In this document: positions 1-11,026 of the stretch, piece by piece
Numbering within the stretch: the first letter of the stretch is position 1
How the letters are laid out: each line of letters starts with the position of its first letter
DNA from: Slackia equolifaciens
GTDB lineage: Bacteria; Actinomycetota; Coriobacteriia; Coriobacteriales; Eggerthellaceae
Direction of reading: 5' to 3'
Assembly (NCBI RefSeq): GCF_003725995.1
Contig: NZ_QIBX01000005.1
Span: forward strand, 56,192 to 120,191
Length of the DNA stretch: 64,000 nt
Made by a program: the position numbers and the translations under genes
The notes under the pieces: generated by a model
What the model saw: only the letters and a program-made list of their open reading frames with translations
Told to the model about the DNA's origin: nothing
Databases searched by the model: none

Positions 1-3000
1 CTTCCCGTGGACACTTTCACCGCGTTTGCAAAATCCGCGATGGTGATGGAATCGAATACGGGGCTGCCGGCGATGGCGCCGCCGTCGCTCCAGGTGTCAG
101 ATGCGGTATCGTACTCGACCGCATGCAGAATGCCGCTTCTGTCGACGCCCAATCCTACGACGCCCTCCGGAAGGGCGAGCACGCCGTACAGCACCATGCC
201 CGCAGTCACGCCGCTTTCGAACTGCGCGACGTCGAACCCGGAACCATTGGCAGAGGGCTGCGCCCACATCATCTGCGCAACGCGGACGGTGGTCGTGCTG
301 TTCGGGTCTCCCTCGATTTCGATGGTTCGCGTGGTTGTGATGCCGGAGTAGCAGTAGACCTTGCCGGCGTACGCTGAGACTGAGAACCCTATGAGCGCAC
401 TGTCCGCGTCGCCCTCGATGCGTTCGACAAGCTGGTACGGAGTCCATTCGTCGTCGGCGATGGAATAGGTTGCCGCATACACTGCTTGATCGCGGTTGCC
501 CTCGTCGTCGAGCTCGCTGCGGGCGCAGAACCCGAAGAGCGAACCGTTGAGGTAGGCGTACTCAAGCGCTGCGCTCACATGGGCAAGCGTTTCGTCTTCG
601 GGGGGAGTGCCGGGTGCGGTGCGCTGTTCCCACGTTGCGCCTTTCGCCTGGGGATCGGCGCAGTAATAGAGGTATGCACCCTCGGGATCGGCATAGTACG
701 TCCCGTTCGCGGCGCCGACGAGCGAGCCGATGGGAGCCAAGCCCTCGAAATCGGGCGCATCCATCACGCGCTCGAGCGTTATTCCGCTTGCCGGAGCATC
801 GGGGCCTTCTGCCACCGGCATCGTATAGGCGGCCTTGTACACCCGTCCCGTTTCGGCGTCGGTTGCATCGAAGCGATGCTGCTCGCCGTCGAACGTCGCG
901 GCGGGGGTCTCCACCGCGATCCAGGAGCCGTCATCGGCCTCGTCCACGATCTTCGCAGGTTCCCCGTCGATGGCAACGAGGGCATCCTTCAGGGCGTAGC
1001 CGTGCAGTACGGTCACGCCGTTTTCAGCATCGGGCGATGCGGACCACGTGTTTGCGTTCGCGCTCTGCCCATCGGCCGACATCGCTTCGGCTAGGTTGAT
1101 GCGCCCGTCGGTCGCGGTTACTCGCTGCCCATACACCGTAGGGCTTATCTTCATCTCATCGGTGGTTCCCAGCAGGCGGCCGCGCAGTTCGAGCGGGTTC
1201 TTGTTGGGAAGCAAGCTTGCCATGAGGGCGTACGACCCGCTTGCAACGGGCGCTGCCATCGATGTGCCGCTCATGTAGGCATATGGGACATAGTCGGATT
1301 CGTCGCCAGTGATGCGTCCGATCCCGACGTTTTCGATGGAGCAGCCCGCCATCATCGACGCGTCGTCGCCCGAGACCGCCCTTCTTCGGTTCCGGTTGCG
1401 AGCGTCGCCCAGGAGTTTGCAAAGAAGCTCACTGCGACGCATATGCTCAGCGTGTCGGATTCGGTGTCGATGCCTGCAAGCGCGAGGCCGTTCGTTGAAG
1501 TGCTGTAGACGTTATCGAACGCAACCCATCCCCCGGACGATGGGGAGAGGTTCTCTCCGCTGTCTCCCGAGACTTCGAGGGCCCAGGATGCCGCAACGCC
1601 GTTTTGCATGTCCTCGGTCGAGAGCCCGAGGCCTGCCGTGGCGGCAAAATCGCTTCCCGCCAGCGGAGAATCTTTGAAGGGGTTGTCGATTTGCCACGAA
1701 ATTCTCGTCTCGAAATCGACCGGCGATATGCCGTGCTGGTCCAACACCGAGCCGTTGACGTCTATGCGCAGCCCGCCATCATCGTGGGAAACCCGCACCG
1801 CCTCGTCAAGGAGGGCGTCATCCACCCGGGCGTATTCGCCGCTCTCATCAGGCGCGTATCCTTCGATCGTATAGCTGCCCTGTTCGAACTGGGAAAGATC
1901 TCCCCAGTACGTAAGCTCTTTGCCCTCCTCGTGCGAGAGACATGCATCGAAGAAGCTCACGGCGTCGTGCGTGCTCACGGTAGAAAGGATTGATGAGCCC
2001 GGTGCCGCCGCGTCCACCTGCGTCTCGTTGTAGTTAGAGAAGTCCGACAGGTCGTTGAGCTGGTTCGATGAAGCGATCACGATGGCGTAGGGGCTTTCGA
2101 GCCCTACGGTGGAGCGGTAGAGGAAGTTCGTGTCGGAGTAATCGTTGCCCGATGCTATAAACGACATAACGCCCGCGCGTCCTGCCTGGTTGATCAGGTA
2201 GTCCAGCACGGGGGAGTAAGCGGGGCCCGCCCATGAGTTGTTGACGGCAACGACGTTTTGGCCTGCAAGCTTTGCGGCAACGATGTATTGGTACGACGAG
2301 ACGATGGCGCTATCCGACATGTCTCCCGGCGACGCGCCGTCGACGGAACACTTGAGAGCCATGATCTTGGTGCTTTGCGCTACGCCCGCGATACCTTCGT
2401 CGTTGTTGGACTGGGCGGCGATGATGCCCGCGCAGTGCGTGCCGTGGGAGGCCGCGGCTGCGTCATGAGGAGTGGGGTCGTCGTCGTTGTCGCCGAAGTC
2501 GTAACCGGGGGCGCCCGCAGCGCCCGGCAGCATGTCCAGTCCAGAGGGCTTGCTCCACATACTTTTTGCCAGGTCGGGGTGCGACGCGTCGACGCCGGTG
2601 TCCACCACGGCGACGATGTTCTCTCCGGCGGGGCTTGGGGAGTGCGCGGAAAGCGCCGCCTCCAGGTCTATGCCGCCAGCCTCTGCGGTGTGCAAGCTGT
2701 ACTGACGGTCGGCATAGTACGTGTCGTCGAACGTGACGGAATCGACGGACCGAACGTAGTTGGGCTGCACCGCCTCTACGAACTCGAGGGCGGACAATTC
2801 CTCTATCAGCTGTTCGGTTGAGGAGCCGTCGCGCTCCACGAGCGCGATGCGGAGGTCGGAGCCGGTGGGAATGGCGCCCGCGGCGTCACCGTCTGCGGAG
2901 GCGACGCTCTCGGCCCCGTCGGAAAGCGATCGCGCCGAGCTTGCCTGGGCGGCGGAGTCGACCGCCGAGAAGTCCCATGTTTGTTGCACCGAAAGCCCCT

Positions 3001-3310
3001 GCGATTCAAGCAATGCTGCGTCCGCCTCGTCGACTGCCTCGTCGGAGCCGGATGTGCCTCCGTTACCCGAGAACGGTTGGATGCCGCCGTCGGACGCCGC
3101 CCCGTCGGGTACGCGATACAAAACGATGGCCTGGCTTTCGATGCTCGGGGCGCTTTCCGAGGACGCAGCGTCCGGGGTGCCGGAGGGCGACTCGTCTGCA
3201 TGTGCCGCGGCAGGGGCCAGCCCCCATGCCAGCGCAATAGAAACCAGCAGAGCGAACGCTTTCCGCGGCCATCCGTTTTGCCCGTCGAGCGTCTTGCCTG
3301 TTGTCGTCAT
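1..3310 (-). pseudogene. Secreted subtilisin-like serine protease (S8), frameshifted; 3' end outside window
   Basis: Peptidase S8 exported by a signal peptide. The chosen start (3310) has a good ribosome site (AAGGAGA) and gives a basic N-terminus, a hydrophobic core and an AHA cleavage site. A propeptide-like stretch follows, then the catalytic Asp (VVDTGVDASHPDL), His (SHGTHCAG) and oxyanion Asn (VNNSWAG). The frame opened at 3310 ends at 1352. The catalytic Ser motif GTSMAAP and a long C-terminal extension (about 1-1380) lie in another frame. Adding one C to the CCC run at 1379-1381 restores one continuous protein through the Ser motif. The gene is therefore either a real pseudogene, phase-variable, or affected by a single homopolymer sequencing error. 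The C-terminus runs off the window, so any anchor cannot be seen. Confidence 0.85.
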
Positions 3311-3518
3311 GGGTTCTCCTTGTGCCGTCACTGCAAAACCGCCTACGTCGATGCTACGTCGCGTTAGTCTCACGGAAGGAGTGTAGCATGCGTGCGGCAC
3401 AGTGCGGGCTCCGTGTCGCAAAGCGGCAATCCGCGGAAACGAAAGGCGAGTCTTTACGGGGGTGCGCAACGTGGACGCTTTCCATCGCGGCGATACGCCT
3501 GGAGTCCCCCCTGCAACG

Positions 3519-3544
3519 CAAAAGGCCCGGTCGTTGACCGGGCC
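3519..3544 (-). terminator. Rho-independent terminator of gdhA
   Basis: On the minus strand a 9-bp perfect G+C stem (GGCCCGGTC / GACCGGGCC) with a 3-nt loop is followed by TTTT, about 43 nt after the gdhA stop codon. Confidence 0.8.
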
Positions 3545-3586
3545 CGTCGACGGATCGAGATATGATGGATGCGGTTTGGCGAAGGC

Positions 3587-4984
<1,398 letters not shown>

Positions 4985-5010
4985 TCAGCACTTTATCACG
5001 ATAGAGGGCA

Positions 5011-5106
5011 TTTGTTTCGCTTGTGTAACGGGTATGTTTCGATTGCGCGCGGATGTTTCGGGTTGCACGTGTATGCCTCGGATGCACATGTTTCGGTTGC
5101 GCGCGT
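5011..5106. repeat. Degenerate ~19-bp tandem repeats in the gdhA/permease divergent region
   Basis: At least four consecutive near-copies of a unit resembling ATGTTTCGGTTGCGCG lie in the 331-bp non-coding gap between the divergent gdhA and AI-2E permease genes (beginning near 5032, 5052, 5071 and 5089, with a weaker one at 5011). No other gene is seen in this gap. The array could be a multi-site operator or simply a tandem duplication. Confidence 0.5.
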
Positions 5107-5273
5107 TTCTTGTGCGTGCATACCTCGGCCGCTGCTTGAGACGGGGCTGGGATGGATGCCGAATTGGCAACGGGTGGCAGGGAAGGGACTTGGAATGCGT
5201 TACTATTGAAAAGTGCTTGAGATTCAGCGATGATGCGGGCGCGTCGTCGCTTTCAACAAGATGGGAGCTATGC

Positions 5274-6518
5274 ATGGCGGAGGAGAAGAGGCGCACCTTG
5301 CGCAGGGCAATATGGATGGCGTTCGCGGCGTTTCTTCTGTTCGTGGCAGCGCTGGGAGTGGTGTATTCCAGGCAGGTGCTCGCGGCTCTGCTTGCGGTGT
5401 GGACCGCCGTGCTTCCGCTGCTTCTAGGCTGCATTATCGCCTACGTGCTCAACCTTATAATGGGTCGCCTTGAACGCGTGTATTTCCCCAAATCCACGAA
5501 CAAGGCGGTTATGGCGTCGCGCAGGCCGGTGTGCCTCATCCTTTCCATCGCCATCATCGCCGCCATTGTTGCCGCTATCGTGAACCTGGTTCTTCCGCAG
5601 GTCAGAATGAGCTGGGACGTGTTGGAAAACGGCGTGATGATGGTCGCGCAGAACCTGTACTCATGGGGCGAGCAGAACGAGGAGGCGCTGCTGGGCGCTC
5701 TCGGAGCGGGCGGCCTTGACAGCTTGCGGGAGAGCTTCACCAAGTTCGTCGAGAACCTGTCGAACGGGTCGGGCGACGGCGCCTCCCAGCTTTCCTCCAT
5801 CCTCACCACGGTGTTCTCGACGGTGTATTCCATCGCGCACGGCGTGTTCATCGGCATCGTGGCCCTGGTGTTTTCGCTCTATATCCTCATCGATAAAGAG
5901 CGCGTGATCCGCGGCGGGCGTGCGATCGTGGAGCTGCTGCTCCCGCCGAAGGGCGCCTCCGCCGTGCGCCATGCCGCGCACATTGCCAACGACAGCTTCT
6001 CGCGCTTCATCACGGGCCAGTGCATCGAGGCCGTGATACTGGGCGTGCTCTGCGCTATCGGCATGACCGTCTTCGGTATGCCGTATGCTCCTGCCGTGGG
6101 GGCGTGCGTGGGCATGACGGCGCTCGTGCCCGTGTTTGGAGCGTGGCTCGGCGGAGCCGTGGGCTTTTTGATGATCCTTACCGTGAATCCCATGACCGCC
6201 GTGTGGTTCGTTGTCTTTCTGGTCGTCCTTCAGCAGATAGAGTCGCATCTGATTTATCCCAACGTGGTTGGCGCATCGGTCGGTTTGCCGGGCATCTGGG
6301 TGTTTGCTGCGGTGCTCGTGGGCGGCGCGCTGTTCGGCGTGCTGGGCATGTTCCTAGGCGTTCCCACCGTTGCCACCGTGCGCACGCTCGCGATTGAGCG
6401 CGCCGCAAAGGTGCGCGCCAAGCGAAGCGCCGCCTCTGCGAAAGAGCCATCGACGCAGAGACCGTCTGATGAGAATGAGGCTCCTGAGGAGAATAGGCAG
6501 TCCAGGGAAAAGGCCTAG
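5274..6518 (+). CDS. AI-2E family (PerM/YdiK-type) membrane permease
   Basis: A 414-residue polytopic membrane protein of the AI-2 exporter-like family. Members have been linked to autoinducer-2 export and Na+/H+ antiport; the substrate here is unknown. Two N-terminal helices (about residues 12-60), a third near 85-110, a large soluble loop, then a cluster of C-terminal helices with the family region HLIYPNVVGASVGLPGIWVF. A hydrophilic, charged tail follows. The ATG at 5274 has GGGAG seven bases upstream; the frame is open further upstream but that part has no ribosome site and overlaps the repeat array. Confidence 0.85.
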   Translation: MAEEKRRTLRRAIWMAFAAFLLFVAALGVVYSRQVLAALLAVWTAVLPLLLGCIIAYVLNLIMGRLERVYFPKSTNKAVMASRRPVCLILSIAIIAAIVAAIVNLVLPQVRMSWDVLENGVMMVAQNLYSWGEQNEEALLGALGAGGLDSLRESFTKFVENLSNGSGDGASQLSSILTTVFSTVYSIAHGVFIGIVALVFSLYILIDKERVIRGGRAIVELLLPPKGASAVRHAAHIANDSFSRFITGQCIEAVILGVLCAIGMTVFGMPYAPAVGACVGMTALVPVFGAWLGGAVGFLMILTVNPMTAVWFVVFLVVLQQIESHLIYPNVVGASVGLPGIWVFAAVLVGGALFGVLGMFLGVPTVATVRTLAIERAAKVRAKRSAASAKEPSTQRPSDENEAPEENRQSREKA

Positions 6519-6613
6519 CGCCAAAACGAGGCGCCAGGTGGTGCGACGCCATCTATGGTTGAGCGTCTCGGTTAAAGCGTCGCTTAGCGAAATCTTTGCA
6601 TATGTTTTTCTCG

Positions 6614-6638
6614 AGCCCCGCAATCGCGGGGCTTTTTG
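6614..6638 (+). terminator. Rho-independent terminator after the AI-2E permease
   Basis: An 8-bp G+C stem (AGCCCCGC / GCGGGGCT) with a 4-nt loop followed by a T run, about 95 nt downstream of the permease stop. Confidence 0.75.
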
Positions 6639-6759
6639 CCGTCTTTTTACGTCCGGGCGCTTAAACGGTCATTTCTATTACATAACCTTCTCCGCAAGTT
6701 GGCGCACCCCTCGAAAGCCTCTGACGTAGCGTTCCTACTATGTGAACCCGTCGCCCGGT

Positions 6760-6832
6760 TTCGATGTCTTGCACGTGGCGGCCCTTTGCTTTGGCGGAGC
6801 GCACCCGGTCCCGTGCTCCGCCAGGCATCGAA
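6760..6832 (+). promoter_or_regulatory. Structured leader hairpin upstream of phnD
   Basis: A nested hairpin: an inner 10-bp stem (6793-6802 with 6813-6822, one G-T pair) inside an outer stem TTCGATG / CATCGAA (6760-6766 with 6826-6832). It ends 57 nt before the phnD start and has no T run, so it is not a simple terminator. The rest of the 6639-6889 gap holds no gene. A role in mRNA stability or regulation is inference only. Confidence 0.45.
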
Positions 6833-6889
6833 GGCTGCGTGCGCGGGCGTCATGTCGTTCGGACAAGAGGATGAAGAGGAACTCACATC

Positions 6890-7960
6890 ATGCACACCAT
6901 CGAAATTTCACGTCGTAACTTTCTGAAGGGCTCCGCAGCGCTCGCGGGTCTCGCTGCCTTCGCTGCAATGACCGGCTGCTCGAGCTCTGGCGGCACCGAC
7001 GCCGCCTCCGGCACGGGCGATGCCGCCGCGGCATCCACCGACCCCATCACCTTCGTGTGGCTGCCCGACAACTCTTCCGCCGACCTCTCTGCGGCGCGTG
7101 AGGCCATGGGCGCCGCCGTCACCGCCGCATGCGGCCGCGAGGTTGAGCTTTTGACCACCACCGACTACAACGTTGCCATCGAGAGCCTGGTTTCGGGCAA
7201 CGCCCAGATGGGCTACCTCGGCGCCGAGGGCTACGTACAGGCTCACGAGCGCAACGCAGCCGTTTTGTGCGCCTTCACCCAGAGCGACGAGGAGGGCGGC
7301 CTTGACGGCGCCTGCTACTACAGCCGCATCTGCGTGCGTCGCGAGGATGCCGACCAGTACAAAGACGGCGACTCCTATTCCATCCAGAACATCAAGGGCA
7401 AGAGCTTCTCGTTCGTGTCCGCCACCTCCACCTCGGGCTTTGCCATTCCGTCCTCGGCCATCGTGAGCCAATTCGGCCTGGAGAGCTCCGACGAGCTGCT
7501 CGAGGGCGGCAATTTCTTCAGCGAGGTGCTGTTCGGCAATTCGCATGCCGGCTCCATGGTGAACCTGCTCGCTGGCGACTGCGACGCCGCTGCCTTCGAC
7601 GACGTTGACGTCGACATGTATCTGGAGCTCGTTGAAGGCGAGGCCAACACCGTGGGCGCCGTGTATCGCGCTCGCGAGGACGCCGAGGCCCCCGTTGATA
7701 CCGTGGCGGGCCAGGAGTTCGTGATCATCCAGGTGACCCCCGTGCTCAACGCCCCCTTCTGCTTCAACACCGACGAGCTCGACGAGGACACCCGCACCAA
7801 GATCACGGAGTACTTCTGCTCCGATGCCGTGGCCAACGACCCGCAGATCTTCGTTGATCCCGAGGACGAGAACGCCTCCGGCATCTTCACCAAGGATTCC
7901 GACGCCATGGGCTTCGTGGCTGTGGAGGACTCCTGGTACGACCCCATTCGCAACATCTAG
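6890..7960 (+). CDS. phnD: Phosphonate/phosphate ABC transporter substrate-binding lipoprotein
   Basis: Periplasmic-binding-protein-like receptor for phosphonates, anchored to the outer face of the membrane. The N-terminus has a twin-arginine motif SRRNFLK (residues 7-13) and a lipobox ending MTGC with the lipidated cysteine at residue 30, so it is probably a Tat-exported lipoprotein. The mature part has PhnD-family hallmarks: early VWLPDNSS, GYLGAEGYVQAHER, and a region with SFVSATSTSGFAIPSS that typically contacts the phosphonate group. It is the first gene of the phn locus, followed by a terminator-like hairpin and then the ATPase and two permeases. Confidence 0.92.
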   Translation: MHTIEISRRNFLKGSAALAGLAAFAAMTGCSSSGGTDAASGTGDAAAASTDPITFVWLPDNSSADLSAAREAMGAAVTAACGREVELLTTTDYNVAIESLVSGNAQMGYLGAEGYVQAHERNAAVLCAFTQSDEEGGLDGACYYSRICVRREDADQYKDGDSYSIQNIKGKSFSFVSATSTSGFAIPSSAIVSQFGLESSDELLEGGNFFSEVLFGNSHAGSMVNLLAGDCDAAAFDDVDVDMYLELVEGEANTVGAVYRAREDAEAPVDTVAGQEFVIIQVTPVLNAPFCFNTDELDEDTRTKITEYFCSDAVANDPQIFVDPEDENASGIFTKDSDAMGFVAVEDSWYDPIRNI

Positions 7961-7975
7961 TTTCCGCGCAGTTTG

Positions 7976-8005
7976 AGCCCGGCATCCGCAGGGTGCCGGG
8001 CTTTG
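7976..8005 (+). terminator. Intra-operon terminator/attenuator between phnD and phnC
   Basis: A 9-bp stem (AGCCCGGCA / TGCCGGGCT) with a 9-nt loop and a short T tract, 15 nt after phnD. Placed between a binding-protein gene and its transporter genes, it would give partial termination and more PhnD than PhnC/E. The short T tract suggests it is leaky. The remaining bases to 8206 show no gene. Confidence 0.6.
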
Positions 8006-8206
8006 CGGCGTCTGGCATGCGGCAGAGTCGCGTGCGCAACGGACCGCTTTCGAACCCATCTTGCGCAAAGGACGTCATTTTCGCGGCGATATGCGTGAAA
8101 ACGATTCGCGCCGTAACAATGACGCCCTTTGCGCAGGGCCGGGCGTATCGGCGTTCGAAGATGCGGGCACATGCATATTTCATTACGAGAAAGGCGAGGC
8201 ATCCAT

Positions 8207-9058
8207 ATGACCGACAAGGGCAACCTTTTGGAGGTTCGCGGACTTACCAAATGTTACAAGGGCGACGTCAAGGCACTTGATAACGTGTCGATCGACGTTC
8301 GACGCGGCGAGTTCGTGACCATCATCGGCGCGTCGGGCGCGGGCAAATCCACGCTTCTGCGCTGCATCAACCGCCTGATTGAGCCCACGACGGGCACGGT
8401 GGCATTCGACGGGCGCGAAATGACCACGCTGGGCAAGCATGATCTGCGCCTGGCGCGTCAGCGCATCTCGATGATCTTCCAGCACTATAACCTGGTGTAT
8501 CGCATGACGGCCATCGAAAACGTGCTGCATGGCCGCCTTGGCTACAAGTCCACGCTGGCTGGCGCGCTCGGCCTGTACTCCGAGGACGAGAAGGCGCTTG
8601 CGTTCAAGGTGCTCGACCAGGTGGGCCTGTCGGATTTCGCCTACACGCGCACCGATCAGCTTTCGGGCGGTCAGAAGCAGCGTGTGGGCATCGCGCGCGC
8701 TCTTGTGCAGGAGCCCCTGCTCATGCTGTGCGACGAGCCCATCGCAAGCCTCGACCCCAAGTCTTCCCGCACGGTGATGGAGCGTTTGCGCTGGGTGGCC
8801 GACGAGCTGAATATCGCATGCTTGGTGAACCTGCACCAGGTTGATTTCGCGCTTGAGTTCTCCGATCGCATTATCGGTCTCGCAAAGGGCAAGAAGGTGT
8901 TCGAAGGCACGCCCGACGAAGTGAACGAAGAGGTCGTGCACGAGGTGTACGGTGACATCGATATCGAGGGTCTGCCGGGCGATCGCATGGTGCCCACCAT
9001 CGTTCAGGCCGACGTGGCGGGCGGCACGGCGGGCGCTTCGAGCACCGGGGTGGCGTGA
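8207..9058 (+). CDS. phnC: Phosphonate ABC transporter ATP-binding protein
   Basis: ATPase of the phosphonate importer, 283 residues. Walker A GASGAGKST, Q-loop IFQHYN, signature LSGGQKQR, Walker B LLMLCDEP and the switch histidine in NLHQVD are all present. PhnC-specific features include RMTAIENVLHGRLG after the Q-loop. The ATG at 8207 follows AAGGCGAGG; the frame is open for 26 more codons but without a better site. The stop overlaps the start of the first permease (TGATG), indicating translational coupling. Confidence 0.95.
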   Translation: MTDKGNLLEVRGLTKCYKGDVKALDNVSIDVRRGEFVTIIGASGAGKSTLLRCINRLIEPTTGTVAFDGREMTTLGKHDLRLARQRISMIFQHYNLVYRMTAIENVLHGRLGYKSTLAGALGLYSEDEKALAFKVLDQVGLSDFAYTRTDQLSGGQKQRVGIARALVQEPLLMLCDEPIASLDPKSSRTVMERLRWVADELNIACLVNLHQVDFALEFSDRIIGLAKGKKVFEGTPDEVNEEVVHEVYGDIDIEGLPGDRMVPTIVQADVAGGTAGASSTGVA

Positions 9059-9903
9059 TGGCCGCCCGCAAGCTTGCGCCCTTGGGCCCTAACGGGGGCG
9101 CAGAGGACAGCCTGGCCAAGACGAACGCGTTCTTCCGAAAAAAGACGCTGGTGCTTTTTGCCATGGTGGTGGCGTTTTTCGTAATCAACGGCGTGTCGGG
9201 GGCCTTCGTCGAGTTCGACTTCGTTTCGGCTGCGGTGGATGTGCCCGCCGGCATCGTGTGGATGCTCTCGGAATTCGCGCCTTCCGCCTCCTCGCTCGAG
9301 TACCTCGATTCCATCATGCCGGCGCTCGGATCCACCATTCTGGCGTCGGTGGCGTCGAGCTGCATCGCCGCGGTGTTCTCGTTCATCCTGGCGGTTCTCG
9401 GCAGCCGCAGCGTGGGAATCGGCGGCCCCATGGCGCTCATCGTGCGTGCCATAGCCTCCATCTTCCGCAACATCCCCGTAGTGGCTTGGGCGCTCGTCTT
9501 GCTGTTCTCGTTCAAGCAAAGCGAGTTCACCGGCTTCTTGGCGCTGTTCCTCACGTCGTTCGGCTACCTCACCCGATGCTTCCTCGAGACCATCGACGAA
9601 ATGAGCACCGGCCCCATCGAGGCGCTGCGTGCAACCGGCGCCACGTATTTCCAGATCGTTGTGCAGGCGGTTATTCCCATGAGCGTGACCTCGGTCATCA
9701 GCTGGGTGCTGTACATGATCGAAACCAACATTCGCGACGCTACGCTGGTGGGCATCCTTACCGGCACGGGAATCGGATTCGTGTTCGATGTGTACTACAA
9801 GAGCTTCCGCTATGACGTGGCCGGGCTCACCCTGGTGACGATCGTCATCGTGGTGATCGCATGCGAGACGCTTTCCAACTACATTCGAAGGAGGATCATG
9901 TAA
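9058..9903 (+). CDS. phnE: Phosphonate ABC transporter permease (first copy)
   Basis: Membrane component of the phosphonate importer, about 281 residues, with an N-terminal helix near 25-50 and a block of inner-membrane permease helices. The EAA-type loop that contacts PhnC reads EALRATGATYFQIVVQAVIPM. It overlaps phnC by one base and its stop overlaps the next permease start (TAATG). A GTG three bases upstream is an alternative start. Paired with a second, divergent PhnE, it probably forms a heterodimeric channel. Confidence 0.93.
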   Translation: MAARKLAPLGPNGGAEDSLAKTNAFFRKKTLVLFAMVVAFFVINGVSGAFVEFDFVSAAVDVPAGIVWMLSEFAPSASSLEYLDSIMPALGSTILASVASSCIAAVFSFILAVLGSRSVGIGGPMALIVRAIASIFRNIPVVAWALVLLFSFKQSEFTGFLALFLTSFGYLTRCFLETIDEMSTGPIEALRATGATYFQIVVQAVIPMSVTSVISWVLYMIETNIRDATLVGILTGTGIGFVFDVYYKSFRYDVAGLTLVTIVIVVIACETLSNYIRRRIM

Positions 9904-10751
9904 TGAGCGAGGCAGGAAACTCCCCGGCGCGTCGTACGCGTTCGGGCAAGCTCCGCGTCCATGTGATGCACAAGGCCGATGCCGCGCTGTGGGTTGTGGT
10001 TGGGGCGCTGGTGGCGGTGACCGTGTTCGCCATGGTCATCATGGACTACGGAAAAGTGAACTTTTTTGATGCGTGCGTGGCCGCGTTGGGCGACTTCTGG
10101 GAGATGATGTCCACGCCCGGCCTGGCGGGCCACTTCACCGCCGAAGACGTGATCGTGGGCCTGTTCGAGTCGCTTGCGCTGGCGGCTCTCACAACGTTCA
10201 TCGGCGCCGTCATCGCGTTCGTGTTCGGCCTGTTCGCGGCCGTCAATCTTTCCAATAAGGCCGCCAGCAACGTCATCAAGATCCTGATGAGCATCTTCCG
10301 CGCGGTGCCTACGATTCTGTGGGTGCTTGTGTTCTCGGTCGCCATCGGGCTGGGGCCTGAGGCGGCGGTGGCGGGCCTTCTGTTCCACAGCATCGCCTAT
10401 CTGGTCAAGGCGTATTCGGAGGCATTCGAAGAGATCGACCCCGGTACGCTCGAGGCTTTGCGCGCTTCGGGCGCCCGCTGGTGGCAGATCGTGTTCCAGG
10501 CGGTCATTCCCGCCAAGACCAACGAGCTGCTTTCCTGGACGTTCATCCGTTTCGAGATCAACTTCGTCAACGCCGTGGCCGTGGGCGCCGTGGCGGGCGC
10601 GGGCGGCATCGGCTACCAGCTGTTCCTGGCCGGCAGCTTCTATCTGAACCTGCACGAGGTGGGACTCATCGTGTATCTGTGCCTTGCCGTCGCCGTGGTG
10701 CTGGAGATCATCGCCACCCAGCTGCGCAAGCGCTTCATCGTTCAGCAGTAA
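9903..10751 (+). CDS. phnE: Phosphonate ABC transporter permease (second copy)
   Basis: Second permease, 282 residues. It shares the family topology and the ATPase-contact loop (EALRASGARWWQIVFQAVIPAKTNE) with the upstream gene but is clearly diverged, so this is an old duplication giving a two-subunit channel. The N-terminus is basic and cytoplasmic, followed by a helix at about 25-45. Start chosen at the ATG overlapping the preceding stop. The gene is followed by the first intergenic hairpin repeat and then the C-P lyase genes. Confidence 0.92.
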   Translation: MSEAGNSPARRTRSGKLRVHVMHKADAALWVVVGALVAVTVFAMVIMDYGKVNFFDACVAALGDFWEMMSTPGLAGHFTAEDVIVGLFESLALAALTTFIGAVIAFVFGLFAAVNLSNKAASNVIKILMSIFRAVPTILWVLVFSVAIGLGPEAAVAGLLFHSIAYLVKAYSEAFEEIDPGTLEALRASGARWWQIVFQAVIPAKTNELLSWTFIRFEINFVNAVAVGAVAGAGGIGYQLFLAGSFYLNLHEVGLIVYLCLAVAVVLEIIATQLRKRFIVQQ

Positions 10752-10817
10752 CCCCGGATTCCGATTGCGTGCAGGCTTCTTTCGGGCCTTGATGCTCGAG
10801 GAGGTTTGCCGCAGGGC

Positions 10818-10966
10818 GGATGGGCGGAGGGAGGGGTTCACGCGCAGTTCCGCACGGTAAACAGGCCAGTGGCCTGTTTAGTCCCTCCCTTCTGCGCCCG
10901 AGAGGGCGCCGGGCATGTTCGCGCGAGCAGGACTGTTTGAGCATGAATCCCTCCCTCCGCCCATCC
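10818..10966 (+). repeat. Long intergenic hairpin repeat, copy 1 (upstream of phnG)
   Basis: A 149-bp element whose ends form a 23-bp stem (10818-10840 with 10944-10966, one G-T pair). Inside it has the shared core CGCGCAGTTCCGCACG, an inner stem AAACAGGCC / GGCCTGTTT, a second inner stem GGCGCC-type at about 10894-10911 and the segment GAGCAGGACTGTTTGAGCATG-like near 10925-10944. It lies 66 nt after phnE and 60 nt before phnG. The same core occurs at 15.1, 17.3 and 38.4 kb. Confidence 0.8.
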
Positions 10967-11026
10967 GGAGGAAGCCGATTGATTTCATAGGGCTTTTGCA
11001 AGACGTAAAGAAAGGAACCAAGTGAC

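Noticed and set aside
6908..8068. A 386-codon minus-strand frame opposite phnD
   Set aside because: Glycine/alanine/valine-rich antisense artefact with no family features.
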